From NCBI GenBank assembly GCA_022717655.1, contig JAIIAN010000051.1:1-16717 (forward strand): a stretch of 16,717 bases of DNA, written 5' to 3'. Source of the DNA: Bacillota bacterium. GTDB lineage: Bacteria > Bacillota > Clostridia > Lachnospirales > Lachnospiraceae. How positions within the stretch are numbered: the first letter of the stretch is position 1; the number at the start of each line of letters is the position of its first letter. This document shows positions 7,406 to 14,951 of the stretch, piece by piece. The notes beneath the pieces are model-generated. The model was not told the origin of the DNA. It saw only the letters and a program-made list of their open reading frames with translations, and searched no databases. The position numbers were made by a program, and so were the translations under genes.

Positions 7406-7446
7406 AAAAAAATCCCTGCAAATAAAAAGTTTATCTACAGGGATTT
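7406..7446 (-). terminator. Second intrinsic-terminator-like hairpin, just before ribD
   Basis: On the minus strand AAATCCCTG (7446-7438) pairs with CAGGGATTT (7418-7410). The pairing can extend inward by wobble pairs and ATAAA/TTTAT to about 17 bp with a CTT loop. A run of seven T residues (7412-7406) closes it, and the ribD ribosome binding site follows five bases later. It has the full form of a Rho-independent terminator and could be the FMN-controlled one, or a second checkpoint after the hairpin at 7473-7505. Confidence 0.75.
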
Positions 7447-7472
7447 CTCATCTTCTTTACTATATATGAAAC

Positions 7473-7505
7473 AAAAAGACTCTGAAACGGAAATCCATTT
7501 CAGAG
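7473..7505 (-). terminator. First intrinsic terminator downstream of the FMN aptamer
   Basis: On the minus strand CTCTGAAATGG (7505-7495) pairs with CCGTTTCAGAG (7490-7480), an 11-bp stem with one U-G wobble and an ATTT loop. It is followed by TC and a five-T run (7477-7473). It lies about 45 bases after the aptamer, a plausible place for the riboswitch-controlled terminator. Confidence 0.75.
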
Positions 7506-7550
7506 CCTGATATACATGATTTTTGACTTTTTCAATCAGTCATTCATTTT

Positions 7551-7675
7551 CTCTTCTTCCATCCAGACTTTACTGTCGGTATCGGAATTTCACCGAATCA
7601 TGCCTTCCAAGTTTCTATTTTTCAGGCTCGCAGACTATCACTGCCGGTAGGGAATTTCGCCCTGCCCTGAAGATT
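7551..7675 (-). promoter_or_regulatory. FMN riboswitch (RFN element)
   Basis: Read on the minus strand, the segment has the conserved RFN parts in order: ATCTTCAGGGCAGGG at 7674-7660, GAAATTCCCTACCGGC, GGTGAAATTCCGATACCGAC, and the closing GGATGGAAGAAGAGA at 7565-7551. The outer P1 stem is TCTTC paired with GAAGA. This aptamer binds FMN and lowers expression of riboflavin genes. Its position between a promoter (7697-7725) and ribD, with terminators downstream, fits transcriptional attenuation. One aptamer is seen. Confidence 0.96.
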
Positions 7676-7696
7676 TTTCTTATTTACTTGACTAAA

Positions 7697-7725
7697 ATTA
7701 TAGTACAACAATTTAAATTTGTAAA
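7697..7725 (-). promoter_or_regulatory. Sigma-70-type promoter of the rib operon
   Basis: On the minus strand TTTACA (7725-7720) and a consensus TATAAT (7702-7697) are separated by exactly 17 bases. The start point expected near 7690 precedes the FMN aptamer by about 15 bases. The -35 box begins only nine bases after the alpha-galactosidase stop codon. Confidence 0.8.
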
Positions 7726-7734
7726 GTGCAAATT

Positions 7735-9915
7735 TTAAATTTCTTCCAGCACAATTTCAAAAGAGACATCATCTCCAACCGCTCTTTGAAGCAAAACTCC
7801 TCCACTCATCAAAGCAGCACCGGTGTACACTTCTTCTGTTCCGGCAATCTTATAATTTTTCTTAGCTTCTAAGCCCATCAAACGCAGAGTCTTTCTTAAT
7901 ACATTTGGTTTTGCGCGGAACAATACTCCCTGAACCAATATGGTTTTCTTATCTTCAGATATCCAGGACCATGCTGACATCCCATCCTCAAATGGATTTG
8001 CCAGACGATAATAATCACCATTATAAATCAAACTTTGATATTCTTTATAATGGATAACCTGTTTTGCAACAACTGATTTTTCTTCTTCAGAAAGCTGATT
8101 TAAGTCTAATTCATATCCAAAACTTCCTGCCATTGCAACCACGCCTCTGGTTTCAATCGAGGTGATTCGTCCTGTCTGATGATTCGGCACTGCTGAAACA
8201 TGAGAACCTACTGTTGAAGTTGGATAGAAGAAACTTGTACCATACTGGATAAAGGTTCTTTCATGTGCATCGGTGTCATCACTGCACCAAATCTGTGGGC
8301 AGTAATACATCATTCCGGCATCAAATCTTCCGCCTCCGCCACTGCATCCTTCGAACAATACATCCGGAAATTCTGATGTCAGCTTTTCAAGCAATTCATA
8401 CAGTCCCAACACATATCTGTGTGGCATTTCCATCTGGCGTCCTCTGGAAAGTGTAGCCGTATACCAGTCACTGATGCTGCGGTTCATATCCCATTTTACA
8501 TACTCCACATGATTTTCTCTTAAAATCGCACTCATTACGCCATAAAGATAATCCACTACTTCTGGATTTGCCATATCTAATACCAATTGATAACGGCTTC
8601 TCATCGGTTTTCTTCCCGGAATCTGAATCGCCCAGTCTGGATGACTACGGTACAAATCACTGTCCTCAGATACCATTTCCGGTTCAAACCAAAGTCCGAA
8701 TTTCATACCCATCGCATTGATTTTCTCAACCAGGGATTTTAATCCTCCATTTAATTTCTTTTCATTGACAAACCAGTCTCCAAGTCCGGAACAATCATCG
8801 TCTCTCTTTCCAAACCAGCCATCATCAAGCACCATCATATCGATTCCAAGCTTAGAAGCCTGTCTTGCAATATTTAAGATCTTTTCTTCGTTAAAATCAA
8901 AGTAAGTTGCCTCCCAGTTATTAATCAAAACCGGACGACTGCTTAACTGGTATGTTCCACGGCAGACATGATTTCGGATGATGTGATGGAAATTCTGAGA
9001 TAATTTTGCAAGCCCTGTTGTAGAACAAGATAAAATCACTTCCGGTGTGTAGAACGCTTCTCCGGCTTCTAAGGTCCATTCAAATGTGTCTGGGTGGATT
9101 CCCATAACCAGACGGACCTGTTCTAACTGGTCTTTTTCCACCTGTGCCTGAAATCCTCCACTGTACATCAATGCAGCTCCGATGCAGTGACCACTTGTCT
9201 CTGTACAGTCTTTTTCACAAAGCAGGACGGCCGGATTCTGATGATGACTGGAAGTTCCCCTGCTGCTGCTGCTCTCTGAAATTCCGTGTAAAACAGGAAC
9301 TCGTTCTGCCTGTCTTTCCATAGTGTGTCTGCCATAAAAATGCATCCATTCCCAGTCTCCATACGGAATATCCAGACACATACTATGCACTTTATTAATT
9401 ACAATCGGTGTTTTCCCTGAATTTTTTACCACAACACTTCTTGTAATCACGTCTTCTTTTTCAAATACACCATACTTCAAAATCACTTCTGCTTCCGTTG
9501 CAGTATCTTTCAAAGTAATTTCTAATGTTTCTGCTTCGTCTTCTTTTGCATACACTGCCGGAAGCCCTGGAATCTCATATTTTCCTTTTTTAATCTGATA
9601 TTCCCTGACTCTTAAGTCCAAAGCATTACTTCCATCTTCATGAGTAACAGAAATTGCAGAGATTCGAAAATCTCCAACTCCGCTGGTGCTGTATTCCTGT
9701 GGCAGAGTATTTAAAGAATAGGTTCTTTCATTTTCTGCTTCATAGATATTCCCAGAAAATCCTGCGTCCGGATAATCCAGAAGATAATCCATACAATCAT
9801 CTGTTTTTTCTCCATACCAGAGATGATTGAGTACTCCGAAACGGTCCACCTTCATCTGATAAAGTGTGTTTTTTGTTTCCAGGTTAAAAATTTTGTCCTT
9901 TACTGTAATTGCCAT
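7735..9915 (-). CDS. Alpha-galactosidase, glycoside hydrolase family 36
   Basis: This 726-aa cytoplasmic enzyme (no signal peptide) hydrolyses terminal alpha-1,6-galactose from melibiose, raffinose-type oligosaccharides or related glycans. The layout is that of tetrameric GH36 enzymes: an N-terminal beta-sandwich (about 1-330), a catalytic TIM barrel (about 330-640) and a C-terminal beta-domain. Motifs include VLDDGWFGKRDDD (362-374), GLWFEPEMVS (407-416), YVKWDMNRSISD (472-483) with the nucleophile D476, FEGCSGGGGRFD (521-532), and the SDDTD block (545-549) that holds the acid/base Asp. AGGAGGAAAA upstream supports the ATG. It is the last gene of the ABC-importer operon, 62 bp behind a permease with no terminator between, so it probably cleaves the imported sugar. 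The symbol would be aga, rafA or melA; I leave it open. Confidence 0.95.
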   Translation of the reverse strand: MAITVKDKIFNLETKNTLYQMKVDRFGVLNHLWYGEKTDDCMDYLLDYPDAGFSGNIYEAENERTYSLNTLPQEYSTSGVGDFRISAISVTHEDGSNALDLRVREYQIKKGKYEIPGLPAVYAKEDEAETLEITLKDTATEAEVILKYGVFEKEDVITRSVVVKNSGKTPIVINKVHSMCLDIPYGDWEWMHFYGRHTMERQAERVPVLHGISESSSSRGTSSHHQNPAVLLCEKDCTETSGHCIGAALMYSGGFQAQVEKDQLEQVRLVMGIHPDTFEWTLEAGEAFYTPEVILSCSTTGLAKLSQNFHHIIRNHVCRGTYQLSSRPVLINNWEATYFDFNEEKILNIARQASKLGIDMMVLDDGWFGKRDDDCSGLGDWFVNEKKLNGGLKSLVEKINAMGMKFGLWFEPEMVSEDSDLYRSHPDWAIQIPGRKPMRSRYQLVLDMANPEVVDYLYGVMSAILRENHVEYVKWDMNRSISDWYTATLSRGRQMEMPHRYVLGLYELLEKLTSEFPDVLFEGCSGGGGRFDAGMMYYCPQIWCSDDTDAHERTFIQYGTSFFYPTSTVGSHVSAVPNHQTGRITSIETRGVVAMAGSFGYELDLNQLSEEEKSVVAKQVIHYKEYQSLIYNGDYYRLANPFEDGMSAWSWISEDKKTILVQGVLFRAKPNVLRKTLRLMGLEAKKNYKIAGTEEVYTGAALMSGGVLLQRAVGDDVSFEIVLEEI

Positions 9916-9977
9916 ACGTTTTCCTCCTAAGCAAGATTTTTGTTTTCACTGTTTACTCTCGTATCTTACTTTCTATT

Positions 9978-10817
9978 TTAACCTTTTACAGCTCCATTTG
10001 CCACCCCATTTAAGATTTGTTTCTGACATAATAAGTAGAAAATCAGAATCGGAATTAATGCAAGAATGTAGGATGCAAATGCAAGATTATAATTCGTACC
10101 AAACTGGGTCTGGAAATTCAGCTGTGCCAGTGGCAGAGTATTTTTCCCGGTTCCTGACATAATAACAAGTGGAGTCATTACGTCATTCCAGGTTCCAAGT
10201 GCCGTTAAAATCGCAACGGTCGCATGCATTGGAGACATCATTGGGAATATAATTTTCCAGAATGTCTGCCAGGTAGTTGCCCCATCGATAGAAGCAGCTT
10301 CTTCCAGCGTTTCCGGTATATTTTTTAAATATCCTGTGTATAATAAAATATTCATCGGCATATAGAAAACCAGATAAAGAAGTATGACACCTAAACGGTT
10401 TCCAAGTCCCATCTGTGCAGTCTGTTTTACAAGAGGCATCATTAAGATTGCAAATGGAACAAACATACCGCTGACAATGTAAAGATATATAAATCGAAAG
10501 GCCTTTTTATGTGCCATACTTCTCCCAATAACGTAACCTGCAATAGAATGAACTAAAATTGCAAGTCCAATTGTCACAAGTGTAATGAGTAAACTATTTC
10601 CCAGAGAGTTCCAGAAATCTGTTACTCTCATTGCTTCTTTGAAATTATCCAGACTCCAGCTTGATGGGAATGCCAGCGCACCTGCCACATCATTTGTCAT
10701 TTCACTTGGCTTTTTAAACGCAATAATCACTGCCATGTACATTGGAAAAAATACTGTAACGGTTCCCAAAATCAGGATAGCTGTCAAAATACGATTTACT
10801 TTTCCTGTTTTTTTCAT
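9978..10817 (-). CDS. Carbohydrate ABC transporter permease, MalG/MsmG type
   Basis: This 279-aa inner-membrane permease is one of the two channel subunits of a CUT1-type sugar importer. Hydrophobic segments are visible at about 10-33, 73-97, 107-130, 140-163, 194-212 and near the C-terminus (about 244-264), giving the six helices of this family. The EAA loop that contacts the ATPase is at about 173-192 (EAASIDGATTWQTFWKIIFP). The C-terminus GVANGAVKG is typical of MalG-like subunits. Its ATG overlaps the stop of the upstream permease gene (TAATG), so translation is coupled. AAGGAGGAG upstream is the ribosome binding site. Confidence 0.93.
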   Translation of the reverse strand: MKKTGKVNRILTAILILGTVTVFFPMYMAVIIAFKKPSEMTNDVAGALAFPSSWSLDNFKEAMRVTDFWNSLGNSLLITLVTIGLAILVHSIAGYVIGRSMAHKKAFRFIYLYIVSGMFVPFAILMMPLVKQTAQMGLGNRLGVILLYLVFYMPMNILLYTGYLKNIPETLEEAASIDGATTWQTFWKIIFPMMSPMHATVAILTALGTWNDVMTPLVIMSGTGKNTLPLAQLNFQTQFGTNYNLAFASYILALIPILIFYLLCQKQILNGVANGAVKG

Positions 10818-11692
10818 TATAACTGCTCCTCCTTCTTATTTAAGACTGTCATCTGGAATACAGAAATTGCAACAATCACAACAAAAAATAACACTGCATT
10901 TGCACTCTGGAATCCAAACTGTCCGCCATCCATACCATTTTTGTAAATCAAATAAGAAATAGATTCCGTACTCTGTGCCGGACCGCCTTTTGTTAAAGAC
11001 ATAATCTGGTCAAATACCATTAACAGGTTCTTTGTACTAAGCACCAAATTGATAGTTACAAACGGAATCACAAGCGGAAGGGTTACACTGAAAAACTCTT
11101 TCCATTTGCTTGCACCATCTAACATAGATGCCTCATAAACTTCCTGTGGAACAGTCTGAAGCCCTGAAATGTAGATAATCGTATTCATCGCAACTGCCTG
11201 CCATACACCAACAACCAGCACACCAATCCATGCATTTTTTTCACTTGCCAAAATACTGTTTTGAAGCCATCCAATATGAAGACTGGTTCCAATTCCCGGA
11301 AGGATGTAAGTAAAAATAAAGCTGAAAATATAACCGATTACCAGTCCGCCTAAAATATTCGGAACAAAATAAATTCCTCTTAAGGCACTTTTAAATCGAA
11401 TTTTGCTGTTTAATCCCAGTGCTAATATCAGACTTAAAAAATTTACCAGTATTGTTCCAACAATTGCATATTTAAAAGTGAACAGATAACTTTTTCCAAC
11501 ACGTGCATCGGTAAATAAATCTACATAGTTGCGAAGTCCTACATATTCATAAGTTCCATATCCTTTATAATTAGTAAAACTGTAGATAAAACCTTTTATC
11601 ATAGGCAAAGTATTAAAGGTAAAGAATAAAATCAAAACCGGAATAATAATTGCCCAGAATGTTTTATCTTTGTTTGTCATTTTCTTCTTCAT
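10817..11692 (-). CDS. Carbohydrate ABC transporter permease, MalF/MsmF type
   Basis: This 291-aa partner permease has hydrophobic segments at about 11-38, 70-95, 105-132, 155-178, 203-218 and 262-284. The EAA loop is at about 187-206 (EASMLDGASKWKEFFSVTLP). The GGP motif with MSLTKGGPAQST (about 231-242) is a common MalF/UgpA signature. It lies 22 bp behind the binding-protein gene and overlaps the next permease by one base. Together these two form the membrane channel of the alpha-galactoside importer. The substrate is inferred from the linked GH36 enzyme and not from this chain. Confidence 0.93.
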   Translation of the reverse strand: MKKKMTNKDKTFWAIIIPVLILFFTFNTLPMIKGFIYSFTNYKGYGTYEYVGLRNYVDLFTDARVGKSYLFTFKYAIVGTILVNFLSLILALGLNSKIRFKSALRGIYFVPNILGGLVIGYIFSFIFTYILPGIGTSLHIGWLQNSILASEKNAWIGVLVVGVWQAVAMNTIIYISGLQTVPQEVYEASMLDGASKWKEFFSVTLPLVIPFVTINLVLSTKNLLMVFDQIMSLTKGGPAQSTESISYLIYKNGMDGGQFGFQSANAVLFFVVIVAISVFQMTVLNKKEEQL

Positions 11693-11714
11693 AACAGTCT
11701 GTCAAACTCCTCTC

Positions 11715-13004
11715 TTATTTCTGTTTTTCCTGATAGTCCTGCATTTTCCGAATTAAATCACGGTTATATCTCTGCCAGTCTGTATCAAAACGTTTCAAGA
11801 AAGTATCTAATGCATTTTTGCTGTCATCCAACAAGTAAGTCTGCACCATTGCATCGACACTCATTTCACTCGGATAATGATGGTCATGAAAATCTGACAT
11901 TCTTCCTTCTTCGATATAACTTCTCATATCTTCCAGTTCCGGTGCCAGTTCAAAATCACCTTCTTTACATGCAATTCCCCCCTGGTCATCTAAGTAAATC
12001 TGAATGGTTTCATCTTCATATAAAAATCTTAATACTTCATAAGCAGCTTCTTTATTTTTGCTTTCTTTCAAAACAGAAAACTGTAAATCAATTCCGGAGT
12101 TTAACACATTGTCTGCTTCAGAATCATTTGCCGGAAATGTAAAAGAACCAATATTCATATCCGGATTTACTGATTTAATCTGTGGAATCGCATAGCTTCC
12201 AATCGGATACATAGCGGCTTCTCCTCTTGCAAACGCAGTACATGCATCATTATATCCATAAGCATAAGGATTTGGCTCGGCATAAGAAACCAGTTCTTTG
12301 ATTTTTTCTGCTGTCTCTCTGTATGCATCCGAAAAAGTTGCCTCTCCTTTGTTAACCTGACTGCAGATATCAGAATCTGTCAGTCCAACTGCCAGCGCAT
12401 TCCACGGTGCCATGCAGGTCCAGGTATCTTTAAATCCTAAATATAATGGCTGTACGCCACTTGCTGAAATTGTCTCACATAAAGTTGTAAACTCACTCCA
12501 TGTGGTTGGGATTTCCCATCCATTTTCTTCAAACATCTCTTTATTGTATAAAATACCTGCTGCATTTGCCGCATAAGGAAGCGCATAATTTCCTTCCGTT
12601 GGAATTAATTTCAATTCTTCTTCCATATCCAGATAAGCCTGCTTCGTTTCTTTTAGTACATCCAGGTCAGATAAATCCTCAAACAATCCTGCATCTAAAA
12701 AATTAGAATAGTTCATATCTCCACCAATTCCCACGATATCCGGATAATCTTCACGAATAAATCTGGTTTTTAAAATTGTAACCGCTTCATTTGGTGATTC
12801 AATTGTTAAGTGAATATCATCATGCGTTTCATTAAACCGTTCTTCAATTTTTTCAAAGGCTGCCACTGCCTCTGGCTTATAAGAAATCATCTCGACTTCT
12901 GTTTTTCCATCGGACGTTTTATTTCCACATCCGCTAAGACCGACTGCGCCAAGCAATATGCCGCCAAGTACAATAAGCCCTCTTGCCATTTTTTTCTTTG
13001 CCAT
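11715..13004 (-). CDS. Sugar-binding lipoprotein of the ABC importer (family 1 solute-binding protein)
   Basis: This 429-aa extracellular substrate-binding lipoprotein captures the sugar for the two permeases. Residues 1-26 form a lipoprotein signal peptide: a basic N-terminus (AKKKMAR), a hydrophobic core and the lipobox LSGC with C26 as the lipidated residue. The mature part has the family-1 pattern VEMISYKPEAVAAFEKIEER, an inter-domain segment GNYALPYAANAAGILYNKEMFEENG (about 137-161, cited by ends only), and PTTWSEFTTLCE. The C-terminal RFDTDWQRYNRDLIRKM is also typical. GGGAGGAG upstream supports the ATG. It is the first gene of the operon and diverges from an AraC regulator. The best-known relatives are MsmE and RafE, but the exact sugar cannot be read from sequence. 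Confidence 0.93.
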   Translation of the reverse strand: MAKKKMARGLIVLGGILLGAVGLSGCGNKTSDGKTEVEMISYKPEAVAAFEKIEERFNETHDDIHLTIESPNEAVTILKTRFIREDYPDIVGIGGDMNYSNFLDAGLFEDLSDLDVLKETKQAYLDMEEELKLIPTEGNYALPYAANAAGILYNKEMFEENGWEIPTTWSEFTTLCETISASGVQPLYLGFKDTWTCMAPWNALAVGLTDSDICSQVNKGEATFSDAYRETAEKIKELVSYAEPNPYAYGYNDACTAFARGEAAMYPIGSYAIPQIKSVNPDMNIGSFTFPANDSEADNVLNSGIDLQFSVLKESKNKEAAYEVLRFLYEDETIQIYLDDQGGIACKEGDFELAPELEDMRSYIEEGRMSDFHDHHYPSEMSVDAMVQTYLLDDSKNALDTFLKRFDTDWQRYNRDLIRKMQDYQEKQK

Positions 13005-13043
13005 TCTGGCTCTCCTCCCTGTTCTTCTCTTTTTTCTTCTTTT

Positions 13044-13052
13044 ATTTTAACA
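13044..13052 (-). promoter_or_regulatory. Candidate extended -10 promoter of the importer operon
   Basis: On the minus strand TGTTAAAAT (13052-13044) is an extended -10-like element about 40 bases before the binding-protein start. There is no good -35 box (TCATAG at 17 bases), as expected for a promoter that needs an activator. An alternative -10, TATAAA at 13097-13092, would place the dyads of this region downstream of the start point. Confidence 0.4.
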
Positions 13053-13084
13053 TAGCAATATGCTACCTATGAATCGCCCGATTC
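13053..13084. promoter_or_regulatory. Two dyads, candidate operators in the divergent control region
   Basis: TAGCA-ATA-TGCTA at 13053-13065 and GAATCG-CC-CGATTC at 13071-13084 are exact inverted repeats packed side by side just upstream of the candidate importer promoter. TGCTA recurs at 13085-13089, 24 bases after the one at 13061-13065. AGCAATAT at 13054-13061 recurs at 13131-13138, near the expected transcription start of the AraC gene. These could be binding sites of the AraC-family regulator or a catabolite regulator. I see no convincing cre consensus. Confidence 0.45.
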
Positions 13085-13115
13085 TGCTATTTTTATACCC
13101 AAATGATAGATTTTC

Positions 13116-13124
13116 TGTTATAAT
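13116..13124 (+). promoter_or_regulatory. Extended -10 promoter of the AraC regulator gene
   Basis: TGTTATAAT at 13116-13124 is a perfect TG-n-TATAAT element with no clear -35 box. The start codon lies about 50 bases downstream after AAAAGGAG (ribosome binding site around 13158-13165). The AGCAATAT repeat at 13131-13138 lies on the predicted start point and could give autoregulation. Confidence 0.6.
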
Positions 13125-13175
13125 AAAAAAAGCAATATCGCATTTTGATATATATTAAAAAGGAGCATCTTTTTT

Positions 13176-14018
13176 ATGAGTACCGTATCATTTTCTATCT
13201 TTCCAAATGACAATTTTATTGACCTGTGCCTTTACCAGTATGGAAAAGAACAATGCGACCCCGGACATTCTTTTGGACCCGCTACACGAAATCACTATCT
13301 CTTTCATTATGTTCTCTCTGGCACAGGCACGCTTATGGCTGATAATTCAAAGGGAATCACACAGACTTATTCCGTGAAAAGCGGTCAGGGATTTCTGATT
13401 TTTCCAGGGCAGATCACCACTTATTTTGCAGACCAGGAGCACCCCTGGAAATATATCTGGCTGGAATTTGATGGACTAAAAGTAAAAGAAGCCCTTCAGA
13501 CAACTTTTCTTTCTTTAGAACATCCTGTTTATCGTGCGAATTCAAAAGAGCTTCGGGAAATCTTAAAAAATGAAATGCTCTATATTGTGGAACACTGCAC
13601 GGCATCCAAATTCCATTTAATTGGACATCTTTATCTCTTCCTTGACGCACTGACTCAGTCCACTCATTCTGATGTACTGACTTCCAGCAGTAAAATGAGT
13701 GATTATTATATTAAAGAGGCCATTCATTATATCGAGCAAAACTTTCAAAATGACATCAGCATTGAAGAAATCGCCGGGGTCTGTGGAATCAATCGAAGTT
13801 ATTTTGGAAAAATTTTCAGGAAATCCATTGGAAAATCACCTCAGGAATTTTTGATGAATTACCGAATGATAAAAGCAACGGAGCTTTTAAGCCTGACTTC
13901 TCTTTCTATTTCAGAAATCAGTCAGGCTGTCGGATATGATAATCCGCTTCACTTTTCCAGAGCATTTAAAAATGTTTATGGAATTTCTCCAAGAACCTGG
14001 AGAAAAGAAAATAAGTAA
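13176..14018 (+). CDS. AraC-family transcriptional regulator (probable alpha-galactoside regulator)
   Basis: The 280-aa protein has an N-terminal cupin-like sugar-sensing domain (about 10-105, with RNHYLFHYVLSGTGTL at 38-53 and HPWKYIWLEFDG at 89-100) and a C-terminal AraC DNA-binding domain (about 178-278). The two helix-turn-helix units are ISIEEIAGVCGINRSYFGKI (about 194-213) and ISEISQAVGYDNPLHFSRAF (about 245-264), followed by the family end GISPRTWRK. This arrangement matches MsmR/RafR-type activators. It is transcribed divergently from the importer/alpha-galactosidase operon, so it most likely activates that operon when its inducer is present. The exact inducer is unknown. The gene ends at a strong bidirectional terminator. 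Confidence 0.93.
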   Translation: MSTVSFSIFPNDNFIDLCLYQYGKEQCDPGHSFGPATRNHYLFHYVLSGTGTLMADNSKGITQTYSVKSGQGFLIFPGQITTYFADQEHPWKYIWLEFDGLKVKEALQTTFLSLEHPVYRANSKELREILKNEMLYIVEHCTASKFHLIGHLYLFLDALTQSTHSDVLTSSSKMSDYYIKEAIHYIEQNFQNDISIEEIAGVCGINRSYFGKIFRKSIGKSPQEFLMNYRMIKATELLSLTSLSISEISQAVGYDNPLHFSRAFKNVYGISPRTWRKENK

Positions 14019-14024
14019 AAAAAC

Positions 14025-14065
14025 GTGGCAAAGTCTCATCTATTCAGACTCTGCCACATTTTTTT
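14025..14065. terminator. Bidirectional terminator between AraC gene and aguB
   Basis: GTGGCA-A-AGTCT (14025-14036) pairs with AGACT-C-TGCCAC (14046-14057), eleven pairs with one internal mismatch and a nine-base loop. ATTTTTTT follows on the plus strand. On the minus strand the hairpin is followed by GTTTTTTTAC. It ends both the AraC transcript and the polyamine operon, whose stop codons converge here. Confidence 0.85.
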
Positions 14066-14951
14066 ATTGATGCGCTGTCTTTGTGATAATAGAATAATAT
14101 TCCGGTCTTCTATCCCGAAACAGTCCCCATTCAAGCCGTTTTGCCGAAAGCTCATCAAGGTCATATTCTTTCTCTAAAATTTCTTCTTTGTCCCTTGATG
14201 CACTTTTAAGAAGTTCTCCTGTTTCATCTGTCAAAAAAGAAGAGCCATAAAAGGTTAAGGAAGAGGTCTGTCCTCCATTCTCTTCACTTGGTTCTACCGT
14301 TTCCAGACCAATTCGATTTGCAGCAATCACCGGCATAAGATTTGCGGCTGAATGTCCCTGCATACACCTTCTCCAATGCGGCATGCTGTCACATTCCAAA
14401 ATCGGTTCCGAACCAATTGCCGTCGGATAAAATAAAAGTTCTGCGCCTAAAAGTGCCATGCTTCTTGCAGTTTCCGGAAACCACTGGTCCCAGCAGATTC
14501 CAATTCCAATTGTTCCAAATCTGGTTTGAAAGACACGAAATCCGGTATCTCCAGGTGTAAAATAAAATTTTTCCTGATAATAATGGTCATCCGGAATGTG
14601 AGTCTTCCGGTAAACACCAAGAATCGTCCCATCGGCATCAATACACGCAATGGAATTGTACAGATTATTGACTTCTTTTTCATAAAAACTGATTGGAAGC
14701 ACAACTCCTAATTCTTTCGCCAGACGCTGTCCCATCAGAACCGCTTCGTTTTCCTCTAACGGTTTAGCATAATGATAAAAATCATAACGACGCTGTTGGC
14801 AAAAATATTCTCTTTCAAACAGCTCTGGAAGCAAAATTATATTTGCTCCGTCTCCTGCTGCCTTTCGTATCATTTCTTCTGCTTTTTTTCTGTTTTCTTC
14901 TGGATTTTTACTACACTGCATCTGAATTGCAGCCACTTTCACCTGTCTCAT
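14064..14951 (-). CDS. aguB: N-carbamoylputrescine amidase
   Basis: AguB hydrolyses N-carbamoylputrescine to putrescine, CO2 and ammonia, the last step from agmatine. The 295-aa protein is a nitrilase-superfamily enzyme with the Glu-Lys-Cys triad at E43 (LLPELFEREYF), K116 (YRKTHIPDDHYY) and C153 (GIGICWDQWFPE). The QWFPE and HWRRCMQGHSAANLMPV segments are characteristic of the N-carbamoylputrescine amidase branch. I chose the ATG at 14951 because it overlaps the aguA stop as ATGA and begins with the conserved VKVAAIQMQC. A longer in-frame reading to 15062 only reads through the end of aguA. The ribosome binding site is weak (GAGAG about ten bases upstream), consistent with translational coupling. 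The gene is last in the operon. Confidence 0.95.
   Translation of the reverse strand: MRQVKVAAIQMQCSKNPEENRKKAEEMIRKAAGDGANIILLPELFEREYFCQQRRYDFYHYAKPLEENEAVLMGQRLAKELGVVLPISFYEKEVNNLYNSIACIDADGTILGVYRKTHIPDDHYYQEKFYFTPGDTGFRVFQTRFGTIGIGICWDQWFPETARSMALLGAELLFYPTAIGSEPILECDSMPHWRRCMQGHSAANLMPVIAANRIGLETVEPSEENGGQTSSLTFYGSSFLTDETGELLKSASRDKEEILEKEYDLDELSAKRLEWGLFRDRRPEYYSIITKTAHQ

Noticed and set aside
7389..7421. Longer ribD reading from an ATG at 7421
   Set aside because: The extra codons run through the terminator stem and the ribosome binding site, and family members begin at the position of the ATG at 7388.
7523..7738. A 71-codon plus-strand frame over the FMN riboswitch
   Set aside because: The bases are explained by the conserved aptamer and the rib promoter on the minus strand. 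The translation has no protein-like features.
7711..7739. AT-rich inverted repeat (AAATTTG/CAAATTT) as terminator of the alpha-galactosidase gene
   Set aside because: The stem is almost only A-T pairs, lacks a T run and overlaps the -35 box of the rib promoter, so a terminator call is not supported.
13070..13090. A catabolite-responsive cre site in the importer control region
   Set aside because: TGAATCGCCCGATTC shares a few bases with the cre consensus, but the conserved 3' CA and the central spacing do not fit.
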